This document shows positions 1 to 7,987 of a stretch of DNA of 46,087 nt, piece after piece. Under the pieces are notes generated by a model that had not been told where the DNA came from, ran no database searches, and saw only the letters and a program-made list of their open reading frames with translations. This DNA comes from an uncultured Clostridia bacterium (GTDB lineage Bacteria; Bacillota; Clostridia; Christensenellales; UBA1242): assembly GCA_944364445.1 (NCBI GenBank), contig CALVWC010000003.1:1-46087 (forward strand). The letters run 5' to 3'. Positions within the stretch are counted from its first letter, which is position 1, and every line of letters starts with the position of its first letter. The position numbers and the translations under genes are program-made.

Positions 1-903
<903 letters not shown>

Positions 904-917
904 TTTTTAATCAATAA

Positions 918-945
918 AAAAACGCTTTAAATCTAAAGCGTTTTT
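918..945. terminator. bidirectional rho-independent terminator
   Basis: A 12-bp perfect stem (918-929 with 934-945, core ACGCTTTA/TAAAGCGT, loop AATC) is flanked by an A-run on the left and a T-run on the right. It can therefore end both the collagen-like gene on + and rpsT on -, whose stop codon is at 947-949. Confidence 0.88.
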
Positions 946-946
946 C

Positions 947-1216
947 TTATTTTGTTTTCTTTGCGTTGTCAAGCAATTTTGCAAAGTGTGCTTTCTTACG
1001 ATTTGCAGAGTTTTGATGAATTACATTCTCTCTTGCAGCACTATCAACCAAAGAAGTGAGTTCTTTATAAATTTCTGTGGCTTTTTCAACATCAGTTGCA
1101 AGCGCGTCTTTAAATCTTCTTATGCAGGTTTTGATTTCAGACTTAACAGAATTGTTAACAACTCTTCTTTCTTTTTCAATTAACACTCTTTTTTTTGCTG
1201 ATTTAATGTTTGCCAT
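947..1216 (-). CDS. rpsT: 30S ribosomal protein S20
   Basis: The 89-residue product begins MANIKSAKKR and is Lys/Arg rich and all helical, as expected for S20, which binds 16S rRNA in the body of the 30S subunit. I chose the ATG at 1216 because AAGGAG lies about 7 nt upstream; the longer reading starting at 1240 would add 8 residues before the canonical MANIKSAKKR. It is divergent from gpr, an arrangement recalling the conserved rpsT-gpr neighbourhood of Bacilli and Clostridia. It has its own sigma-A type promoter (1245-1273) and shares a bidirectional terminator with the collagen-like gene. Confidence 0.96.
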   Translation of the reverse strand: MANIKSAKKRVLIEKERRVVNNSVKSEIKTCIRRFKDALATDVEKATEIYKELTSLVDSAARENVIHQNSANRKKAHFAKLLDNAKKTK

Positions 1217-1244
1217 GTCTTTCTCCTTAAAAAATTTCATAGAG

Positions 1245-1273
1245 ATTATAACATATTAAAAAGAAAAAATCAA
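1245..1273 (-). promoter_or_regulatory. sigma-A type promoter of rpsT
   Basis: On the minus strand a TTGATT -35 (complement of 1268-1273) is followed after 17 nt by TATAAT (complement of 1245-1250), with TGT just upstream of the -10 (extended -10). The start site falls about 22 nt before the rpsT start codon. Confidence 0.8.
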
Positions 1274-1309
1274 CTTATTTTTTACATTTTTTTGGACAAT
1301 ATTATCTTT

Positions 1310-2071
1310 ATGATAGATTTATTAGATGAATGTGGCAAGGATTTAGCGAATTGCGGGTATGAAACAGAAAAACTTGGGAAGTATGAAATCACTTCTTCCA
1401 AACTTTTTATCGACTCCGATGGCAAAGCAAAAAAACTTGGTTTCGATAAGGGACATTATTTTATTCTTAACGCTCCACTTCTTCTTGGGCTGAAAGAAGA
1501 ACATTATAAAATTTTGAAAAATGAGATAAAAGCAAGAGTCAGCGAACTTTTTAAAATTAATAAAGTTAGAAAACAAAGTAAAATTCTTCTTGTTGGAATT
1601 GGAAATCCTGATATAATATCCGATAGTTTCGGCGACGCTGTGATTAAGAAAATTGATATAAAGCCATTTAAGGAAGATAATCATATTTATAAAATTTCGC
1701 CAAACACCTTTTCAAACACTGGTATAAATGCTTATGAAATTATTAGGCTTCTTGTGGAGGCGTTTGACATCTCTTTGGTTATTCTTTTCGATTCGCTTGC
1801 CACAACAAACATTGTAAGGCTTGGCACAAGTGTTCAGTTTAATGACGCAGGGCTGACTCCGGGAAGTGCGATTAATAAATTTGGCATAGCAATAAATTAT
1901 GACAGCTTAAGCGTGCCTTGTTTATCTATTGGTGTGCCTTTTATGATTTCTGCTGGAGATATTTCAAAACATGAGTCGAAGGATTTAATTTTGACAGAAA
2001 AAGACGTGGGTGAGAAAGTGGAGTTTATGTCGGAGGTTGTGGCTGAAGTGTTTAATGATTTGTTGAAGTAG
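1310..2071 (+). CDS. gpr: germination protease GPR (spore endopeptidase, peptidase family A25)
   Basis: GPR degrades small acid-soluble spore proteins during germination. The 253-residue product contains the family core: LLVGIGNPDIISDSFGDAVI (residues ~94-113), an SNTGINAYEII segment and VQFNDAGLTPGSAI (~175-188). D105 and D179 sit where the two essential aspartates of the A25 family are found. The protein is shorter than Bacillus GPR (~370) and the usual N-terminal RTDLA segment is only loosely matched by MIDLLDE. The start is uncertain: ATG at 1310 has no Shine-Dalgarno; an in-frame TTG at 1292 would add six residues that could act as a propeptide. It stands alone, without the usual spoIIP, and its stop codon touches the inverted repeat at 2071. 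Confidence 0.85.
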   Translation: MIDLLDECGKDLANCGYETEKLGKYEITSSKLFIDSDGKAKKLGFDKGHYFILNAPLLLGLKEEHYKILKNEIKARVSELFKINKVRKQSKILLVGIGNPDIISDSFGDAVIKKIDIKPFKEDNHIYKISPNTFSNTGINAYEIIRLLVEAFDISLVILFDSLATTNIVRLGTSVQFNDAGLTPGSAINKFGIAINYDSLSVPCLSIGVPFMISAGDISKHESKDLILTEKDVGEKVEFMSEVVAEVFNDLLK

Positions 2072-2181
2072 GCGGGCGAAAGTGGCTTTTTGCATGAAAT
2101 TTATGTGCAAGTTAAAAAACTTTTGAAGCAAAAAGCCAGCGTGCGAAGCACGCCCATGCCTTGCATGGACTTTCGCCCGCC
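2071..2181. repeat. GC-rich cloverleaf-like inverted repeat element (four-way junction)
   Basis: The outer stem is 13 bp and perfect (2071-2083 with 2169-2181, GGCGGGCGAAAGT and its complement). It encloses three perfect hairpins laid end to end: 2084-2093/2128-2137 (GGCTTTTTGC, 10 bp, with a 34-nt insert that has its own short palindromes), 2139-2144/2148-2153 (GCGTGC, loop GAA) and 2154-2159/2163-2168 (CCATGC, loop CTT). Only one base, A2138, is left unpaired at the junction. The element is far richer in GC than its surroundings and begins on the last base of the gpr stop codon. It lacks a T-run, so it is not a standard terminator. A mobile palindromic repeat (MITE/REP-like) or a structured RNA are both possible. 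Confidence 0.8.
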
Positions 2182-2214
2182 AGCAAAGTTGTGTTTTAAA
2201 ACAAAATTTAATCA

Positions 2215-2226
2215 TATATAAAACAT
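2215..2226 (+). promoter_or_regulatory. candidate -10 box placed for leaderless transcription of murI
   Basis: TATATA at 2215-2220 is separated from the murI ATG (2227) by exactly 6 nt, which would put +1 on the A of ATG. No Shine-Dalgarno is present. No good -35 is seen; TTGTGT at 2189-2194 is 20 nt upstream. Confidence 0.45.
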
Positions 2227-2940
2227 ATGAAAAAAGTGCTTTTAATAGACAGTGGCTCAGGCGGAGTAAACATATTAAAAGAATGTGTAAAAATTTGCCC
2301 TTATGCTGATTATCTTCTTTTTTGCGACACAAAAAATCTTCCTTATGGCAGTAAAAGTAAAGAAGAGTTAATTGAAATCACCTTTAAAAATTTGGACGAA
2401 ATTTACACGTTTTTTCCTTACGAAATTGTGATTTTTGCTTGCAACACAATAACCAGCACAGTTATTGAAGAAGCAAGAGCAAAATATTTAAATATCATTT
2501 TTATTGGAACAGTGCCTGCAATTAAACCTGCACTATTAACATATCCACCAAACGAAATTCTTCTTATTGCCACAGAGGCGACAATCAATAACAACAAATT
2601 AATTTCAAAATATCGTGACAGCGGAATAAAATTTTTACCTTTAAACTCTCTTGCTCCACTTATAGATGAAAATTTGGATAATTTACAGGTGTTAAGCGAC
2701 TATGTTAAACAAAACATAACCGGCAAGTTTAAAGCCTTGGTGCTTGGTTGCACACACTATCAAGCACTTGCAAATGTATTTAAATCAAATTTCAAAGATG
2801 TGGAAATTTTTGATAGTGCAAATGGCGTGGCAAGGAGATTGCTTTCGTTCATAAAAAAAGGCGAAGGCTATCAAGTGCAAATTATGTGCAATGATTTTTT
2901 CCTTCGCGATAGGTTTTTGTGGTATTTTTTTAAAAATTAA
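2227..2940 (+). CDS. murI: glutamate racemase
   Basis: It makes D-glutamate for peptidoglycan from L-glutamate in the cytoplasm. The 237-residue protein carries DSGSGG near the N-terminus (residues 8-13), the first catalytic cysteine in FACNT (C72) and the second in LGCTHY (C175), the two-base mechanism of the Asp/Glu racemase family. Length is slightly below the usual ~265, mainly at the C-terminus. There is no Shine-Dalgarno before the ATG; a TATATA box ends 6 nt before it, so the mRNA may be leaderless. The gene converges with the DUF1846 gene and the two stop codons overlap in the shared TTAA. Confidence 0.93.
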   Translation: MKKVLLIDSGSGGVNILKECVKICPYADYLLFCDTKNLPYGSKSKEELIEITFKNLDEIYTFFPYEIVIFACNTITSTVIEEARAKYLNIIFIGTVPAIKPALLTYPPNEILLIATEATINNNKLISKYRDSGIKFLPLNSLAPLIDENLDNLQVLSDYVKQNITGKFKALVLGCTHYQALANVFKSNFKDVEIFDSANGVARRLLSFIKKGEGYQVQIMCNDFFLRDRFLWYFFKN

Positions 2941-4454
2941 TCATCAAATAGATTTGTTGATAAAAACACTGGGTCACAGGTGATATTTATGCCAAGTTTT
3001 TTAAGGGTGTTTTCCTCGCTGGATGGCAAAATGTAGGTGCAATGTGCTTCGCAGTTTTTGAGGTTTGGAAGCTCATCGATTGCTTTCTTAGCCTTAGGAT
3101 TTTTTGCCGAACAAATGGAGAGTGCCACTAAAATATCATCGATTGTTAAAAGGGTGGAGTGAGATTTCAAGATGTTTGTGCGATATTCCACGATTGGCAA
3201 AAGGATGTCGTCAGTTATCACATCAAAATCATCGCCAAGGTCAGCAAGTGTTCTTAAGGCGTTCAAAACGACAGCGCCACTTGCGGTGATGATTTTCTTA
3301 GATTTCCCTGTCACAATTTCGCCGTCATTTAGTTCCAGTGCCACGGTTGGATAGCCACTGTCTTTTGCGGTGTCGCGAGAAACAGAGATGACTTTTAAAA
3401 GGTCGTCGGTGATGTTCACTTCGCTGACAAGTGATTTGTTTCTTTCCAAAGTGTCAAAAGTTGCAAGACCACGCTTAAAGTCACATTCAGCGCGATAATA
3501 ACGCCTTAAAATTTCTTTCTTAGCAGAAACTACTGCAAGTTTATCATCGATTATGGCATCAGCAATCATATTGACACCCATATCAGTTGGCGACTTATAA
3601 ATATCTTTGTTTGTGATTTTGTGAAGGATGTTTTGAAGAATTGGAAAAACGGCGATATCGCGATTATAATTTATGGCAAGTTTGCCGTAAGCATTGAAGT
3701 GAAAAGGGTCGATTTGATTGACATCTTGTAGGTCTGCCGTTGCTGCTTCATAAGCGATGTTCACTGGGTGTTTGAGTGGCAAATTCCACACTGGGAAGGT
3801 TTCAAATTTTGCATATCCTGCTTTAACACCTTTTTTATATTCATGATATAACTGTGAAAGGCATGTTGCAAGTTTTCCGCTTGATGGACCCGGTGCTGTC
3901 ACAACAACGAGTGGGCGAGTGGTTTCAATATATGGATTTTTACCATATCCCTCCTCGGAAACTATGGTTTCAACATCGTTTGGATAGCCTTTTGTGTAGC
4001 GATGTATGTAAACTTTTTCTCCGCGTTGCTCCAATTTTTGCTGGAATTTCATGGCGCTCGTTTGACCTTTGAAAAGAGTGATAACAAAGGCGGAAACATA
4101 AAGTCCAAGGGCACGAAGATTATCAACAAGTCGCAAAACCTCGTCGGCATAGTTCAAGCCAAGGTCTGCACGAATTTTGTTTTTTTCAATGTCGTTGGCA
4201 CTGACGCAAAAAACTATTTCTGTTTTATTCTTCATCTTTTGAAGAAGTTTAATTTTGATGTTAGGGTCAAATCCCGGAAGAACGCGAGAGGCGTGCAAAT
4301 CATCAAAAATTTTTCCACCGAATTCAAGGTATAGTTTGTTGTTGAATTTTTTAATTCTTTTGTTGATGTTTTCGCTTTGAAGTTTTAAGTAAAGTTCGTT
4401 GTCAAAGCAAATATTTTTGTTTTTAACATTTTTTGTTTTCTTTGTGTTTTTCAT
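2937..4454 (-). CDS. DUF1846 family protein
   Basis: The 505-residue product matches the conserved DUF1846 family of Clostridia and Actinobacteria as I remember it, including a GFDPNIKIKLL segment near residue 65, ETTRPLVVVTAPGPSSGKLATC (~185-205) with a P-loop-like GPSSGK, and FHFNAYGKLAINYNRD. Cellular function is not established. Start at 4454 is preferred because GGAG lies 7 nt upstream; the TTG two codons earlier sits too close to that site. The promoter has TATAAT (complement of 4474-4479). The gene converges on murI with 4 bp of overlap and is divergent from the DUF2953 gene. Confidence 0.85.
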   Translation of the reverse strand: MKNTKKTKNVKNKNICFDNELYLKLQSENINKRIKKFNNKLYLEFGGKIFDDLHASRVLPGFDPNIKIKLLQKMKNKTEIVFCVSANDIEKNKIRADLGLNYADEVLRLVDNLRALGLYVSAFVITLFKGQTSAMKFQQKLEQRGEKVYIHRYTKGYPNDVETIVSEEGYGKNPYIETTRPLVVVTAPGPSSGKLATCLSQLYHEYKKGVKAGYAKFETFPVWNLPLKHPVNIAYEAATADLQDVNQIDPFHFNAYGKLAINYNRDIAVFPILQNILHKITNKDIYKSPTDMGVNMIADAIIDDKLAVVSAKKEILRRYYRAECDFKRGLATFDTLERNKSLVSEVNITDDLLKVISVSRDTAKDSGYPTVALELNDGEIVTGKSKKIITASGAVVLNALRTLADLGDDFDVITDDILLPIVEYRTNILKSHSTLLTIDDILVALSICSAKNPKAKKAIDELPNLKNCEAHCTYILPSSEENTLKKLGINITCDPVFLSTNLFDD

Positions 4455-4546
4455 ATCCAATCTCCTAAAAGTAATTATAACCCATCTTGCGAAAAAATCA
4501 TAACAATTTGAGGTATTTTTATTTTTTTGTGGTGCAAATTATATCT

Positions 4547-5101
4547 ATGGATATAAAAACATCCCTTCTTCTTATCATTCCAGCGGTTGTTATCATTCTT
4601 CTTGTCTTCCCAATTTTTGTGGAAGTAAAGCTTTCTTTTAATCCAATTTTAAACCGCGGGGTTGTTGCACTTTTTATTTTCAAAAAGAAAATTATTTATT
4701 ATTATGTTGAGTTTCATGGAAAATACATCACTTTAAAAAATGACACAGAAACAAGGCAAGAGGAAATAGAGTTTGCAAGTCCTCAGTTTGCAATCATTGA
4801 AGAGTTTATTAGGCAGGTGAAAGATAAGATTAGGCTTAAACACCTTTTTATTTATTATAATATTGGACTTGGCGATGCGTTCAGGTCAGCAATGGTTTGC
4901 TCGGCATTTAACCAATTAATCAATTTTTTCTTTATAAATTTAAAGAGTAGAAAACCCACGGCTTCGCTTTGTTTATATGACACAGTGTCTTATAATCGCG
5001 AAATTTTTGAGGTGGCAGGGCGTATGAAAATTTCAATTTCTTTGTTTGATTTGGTATATTCTTTCATTTATTCAACCATAATAGTTAAAAGCAAAAACTA
5101 A
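4547..5101 (+). CDS. DUF2953 family membrane protein (YtfI-like)
   Basis: The 184-residue product has an N-terminal membrane segment (IKTSLLLIIPAVVIILLVF), a basic, hydrophobic KKKIIYYYV stretch and the conserved IGLGDAFRSAMVCSAFNQL motif near residues 104-122, as in DUF2953. In many spore formers this gene directly precedes ytfJ, which is also the case here (64-nt gap). I chose the ATG at 4547 because the protein then begins at the membrane helix; there is no clear Shine-Dalgarno, and in-frame GTG (4529, 4532) and TTG (4487) codons are alternatives. Confidence 0.75.
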   Translation: MDIKTSLLLIIPAVVIILLVFPIFVEVKLSFNPILNRGVVALFIFKKKIIYYYVEFHGKYITLKNDTETRQEEIEFASPQFAIIEEFIRQVKDKIRLKHLFIYYNIGLGDAFRSAMVCSAFNQLINFFFINLKSRKPTASLCLYDTVSYNREIFEVAGRMKISISLFDLVYSFIYSTIIVKSKN

Positions 5102-5164
5102 ACTATATATTGTGTAATATGCAAGCAAAAACACAATTTGTGGTGTGGTATGCAGGGAGGATTT

Positions 5165-5563
5165 ATGAAAAATTTTTCAGAAGACAGAACGGTTAACGAC
5201 CTTATTTCTAACGCTTTCGACAAAATTAAAACCATTGTTGACACACAAACAATCGTGGGTGAAAGATTGGATTTAAGCGACGGAACTGTGATTATTCCTA
5301 TATCAAAAGTGACGGTTGGCTATGTGGTTGGCGGTGGAGAATATGCCGATTTGTCTGCAAGACGCGTGGCTAATCATTATCCACTTTCTGGCGGTAGCGG
5401 TGGCGGTATGAGTGTGACGCCAGTTGGTTTTTTAATTGAAAAAGACGGAGATGTCACATTTGTTAATGTGGAAAACAAAACTCTTTACCAAACTGTTTTA
5501 AATATGTTTAACACCTTTTTAAATGCCATGCAAAAGGAAACGGAGGAAAAAGATGAAAAATAG
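5165..5563 (+). CDS. ytfJ: GerW family sporulation protein YtfJ
   Basis: The 132-residue product has the family signature: an N-terminal helix with IKTIVDTQTIVGE, VIIPISKVTVGYVVGGGEY (residues ~49-67), a glycine-rich GGSGGG and MSVTPVGFLI. Spore formers use this protein in the sporulation programme; in Bacillus it contributes to germination. The start at 5165 has GGGAGG 5 nt upstream; the longer frame would begin with TTG. The 3' end overlaps dacF by 11 bp, so the two are translationally coupled. A degenerate copy of a GCATAC-type palindrome lies just before its ribosome binding site. Confidence 0.93.
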   Translation: MKNFSEDRTVNDLISNAFDKIKTIVDTQTIVGERLDLSDGTVIIPISKVTVGYVVGGGEYADLSARRVANHYPLSGGSGGGMSVTPVGFLIEKDGDVTFVNVENKTLYQTVLNMFNTFLNAMQKETEEKDEK

Positions 5564-6701
5564 GAAAATCATCCTCTCTTTCGTTGCCTTTTTGCTTTTG
5601 GCAGGAATTTTATTCTCTTCTTTTTCCACTTTGTTTTTTGCTTTGAAAACAAGTGCGGAAAACTTATATACTTCTGCTGTGGGAGGATGCGTTATTGAGG
5701 CGGAAAGTGGCAGAGTTTTGTTTGAAAAAAACAAGGATAAAAAAGTTCCCATGGCAAGCACCACAAAAATTATGACGGCAATCACCGCAATCGAAAACTG
5801 CGAAAATCTTGATGAAAAATTTGAAATTTCTCCAAAAGCGGTGGGCGTGGAAGGCACTTCACTCTATTTAAGAAAGGGTGATGTTTATTCCACTCGTGAC
5901 CTACTGTTTGCTCTTATGCTTATCTCTGGAAATGACGCCTCGGTGGCTATTGCAGAACGCGTTGCTGGCTCGACAAGCGAGTTTGTCACGCTTATGAACG
6001 ACCTTGCAAAAAAGATTGGAGCAAATAACACCCATTTTGCCAACACTCACGGTTTGGATGCTGATGGGCATTACACCACAGCATATGACCTTGCAAAGAT
6101 TACCGAATACGCTTTAAACAACGACACCTTTCGTGAAATTGTTTCCACAAAAAACACAAAAATCACAAATGGAAATGGCGAAAATAGATATCTAAAAAAC
6201 AAAAACAAACTTTTGTTCACGCTTGATGGTTGTATCGGTGTGAAAACAGGCTTCACCAATGACGCGGGCAGGTGTTTGGTTTCGGCGGTTGAAAGAAATG
6301 GTATGCGTCTAGTTTGCGTGGTGTTAAATTGTGGACCTATGTTTGAAGAAAGTGCCACACTTTTAAACGAATGTGCAAATCGCTTTAAAAAAGTGGATAT
6401 AACCTCATTATATAACTACAATAATGAAGTGGAAGTTTTGGACGGACGCGAAAAAACAGCAAAAATCGGCACAAAGGAAAAGTTTTTCTACCCACTAACT
6501 GATAAGGAAATGGAAAGTTTGGAAATTAAATATTCTCTTCCAGAAAATTTGACCGCACCACTAAACAAGGATAGTGAGGTTGGAAAAATTGAAGTATTTT
6601 TGAATAAAGACTTGCTTTTCTCTGAAAAAGTTTATACAATAGATGATATAAAATCTAAAACACTTTGGCAAAGATTAAAGGAATTTGCAGGAAAGTGGTA
6701 A
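5553..6701 (+). CDS. dacF: D-alanyl-D-alanine carboxypeptidase (penicillin-binding protein 5 / DacF-DacB type)
   Basis: It trims the terminal D-alanine of peptidoglycan stem peptides outside the membrane. The 382-residue protein has a signal peptide (about residues 1-36, SAEN cleavage region) and the three active-site motifs of S11 peptidases: S69-T-T-K72 in MASTTK, S125-G-N in LISGNDAS and K231-T-G in GVKTGFT. The C-terminal ~90 residues look like the PBP5 beta domain, followed by an amphipathic WQRLKEF end that could hold it to the membrane. Start at 5553 has GGAGG upstream. Position after ytfJ suggests the sporulation paralogue used in cortex synthesis, but this is inference; spmA and spmB are missing between it and rluB. 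Confidence 0.92.
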   Translation: MKNRKIILSFVAFLLLAGILFSSFSTLFFALKTSAENLYTSAVGGCVIEAESGRVLFEKNKDKKVPMASTTKIMTAITAIENCENLDEKFEISPKAVGVEGTSLYLRKGDVYSTRDLLFALMLISGNDASVAIAERVAGSTSEFVTLMNDLAKKIGANNTHFANTHGLDADGHYTTAYDLAKITEYALNNDTFREIVSTKNTKITNGNGENRYLKNKNKLLFTLDGCIGVKTGFTNDAGRCLVSAVERNGMRLVCVVLNCGPMFEESATLLNECANRFKKVDITSLYNYNNEVEVLDGREKTAKIGTKEKFFYPLTDKEMESLEIKYSLPENLTAPLNKDSEVGKIEVFLNKDLLFSEKVYTIDDIKSKTLWQRLKEFAGKW

Positions 6702-6713
6702 AAGGAACTTTTC

Positions 6714-7418
6714 ATGAGATTAAACAAATTTTTAAGCACAGCTGGCGTAGCCTCAAGAAGAAAATGTGATGAACTAATTAAAGACGGAAAAATCTATGTC
6801 AACGGCGAGGTGCAATCTAACCTCGGCATAGTTATAGACGAAAAGAAAGATGTTGTGGAATATTTAGGGGAAAGGGTAATTTTACCTTCCTCTTTTATCT
6901 ATCTAAAAATGAACAAGCCAAAGGGATATGCCTGCACAGCAAGTGACGAAAAGGGAAGAAAAACCATTTTCGACCTTTTGGAAGATAAAAGCGTGCGCTT
7001 ATTTAATGTTGGAAGGCTGGATTATGACACCGAAGGGCTTATCTTTCTAACCAACGACGGAGAATTTGCCAACGGCGTTATTCATCCAAAATTTCAAATT
7101 GAAAAGGAATATATTGTCACGGTTGAAGGCGCGATGAAGGAAAGTGAGTTTGCGGTTTTACGAAAAGGTGCAGTGATTAATGGCGAGCGTATGCCAAGTG
7201 CAAGAGTGAACCCAATTTCTTTCGACGGAAAAGTGACAAAACTTTCAGTGGTAATCACAGAAGGGCAAAATCACCAAGTGCGAAGAATGTTTGACGCGAT
7301 TGGAAGGGATATTAAACTTCTTAAACGCGTGCGAATTGGAAGCGTACATTTAGGAAATCTTTTTCGCGGAAAAACAAAACCTATGACAGCCGAAGAAGTT
7401 GAAAGTTTTTTAAAGTAG
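6714..7418 (+). CDS. rluB: 23S rRNA pseudouridine synthase, RsuA/RluB family
   Basis: An S4 RNA-binding domain (residues 1-48, MRLNKFLSTAGVASRRKCDE) is followed by the RsuA-type catalytic domain with the signature GRLDYDTEGL; D103 is the expected catalytic aspartate. The enzyme isomerises a uridine of 23S rRNA. Length (234) is normal. It follows dacF after 12 nt, the conserved clostridial order, and is probably co-transcribed. Confidence 0.93.
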   Translation: MRLNKFLSTAGVASRRKCDELIKDGKIYVNGEVQSNLGIVIDEKKDVVEYLGERVILPSSFIYLKMNKPKGYACTASDEKGRKTIFDLLEDKSVRLFNVGRLDYDTEGLIFLTNDGEFANGVIHPKFQIEKEYIVTVEGAMKESEFAVLRKGAVINGERMPSARVNPISFDGKVTKLSVVITEGQNHQVRRMFDAIGRDIKLLKRVRIGSVHLGNLFRGKTKPMTAEEVESFLK

Positions 7419-7428
7419 GAGGATATAC

Positions 7429-7986
7429 ATGAAATTATATCATGGTTCTCAAAATGGAGATTTAAAAGAACTTAAAACAAACTTTAAAACGGCTAGAGAG
7501 AATGAAGAGGGAAAAGTTTTTTTGACGGATAGTTATGCTTGTGCGTTTATGTATGGTGCTTGCAGTTCAAGATTTTATGGCTATGATAAAGAAAATGATG
7601 TTTTAGTTATTCAAGAAAAAGCGCCAAATGGGTTAAAGAAAATGTATTCTGGACATGGATGTTTTATTTATTCGGTGGATGTAAAAAATGCAGAGAAATA
7701 TGAAAACCATCCAATTAAAAACCATGTTTACACTCTCACAGAAAATGTGAAATTGGATAACAAAGAGAAGATTGATGATTGTTATCAAAAACTTTTGGAA
7801 TTAGAAAAGGAAAAGGCTCTTAAAATTGTTAGGTGGGAAGACTTAAGTGAAGAAGAGCAAAAAAGGTGTAAAAATAACTTTATCAACACTTTTAAACCAT
7901 ATATGAATATAGAAAAGCAAAATTTTCCAGAAGAGTATAATCTTCTTGTTTCGCTTTATAAAGAACTTGAAGTTGAGGACAATTAA
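7429..7986 (+). CDS. unknown 185-residue protein beginning with a YHGS motif
   Basis: Good ribosome binding site (AGGAGG, 7 nt spacing), 10 nt after rluB and 1 nt before the next gene, so it is part of the same operon. The N-terminus MKLYHGSQNGDLKEL and the central segment KVFLTDSYACAFMYGA recall small proteins with an ADP-ribosyltransferase-like or RES-like opening (YHGS..., then a LT-x-AxxY segment), but I cannot confirm the fold and no catalytic triad is evident. The C-terminal half is Lys/Glu rich and helical. There is no signal peptide, so it is probably cytoplasmic. Function unknown. Confidence 0.75.
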   Translation: MKLYHGSQNGDLKELKTNFKTARENEEGKVFLTDSYACAFMYGACSSRFYGYDKENDVLVIQEKAPNGLKKMYSGHGCFIYSVDVKNAEKYENHPIKNHVYTLTENVKLDNKEKIDDCYQKLLELEKEKALKIVRWEDLSEEEQKRCKNNFINTFKPYMNIEKQNFPEEYNLLVSLYKELEVEDN

Positions 7987-7987
7987 T

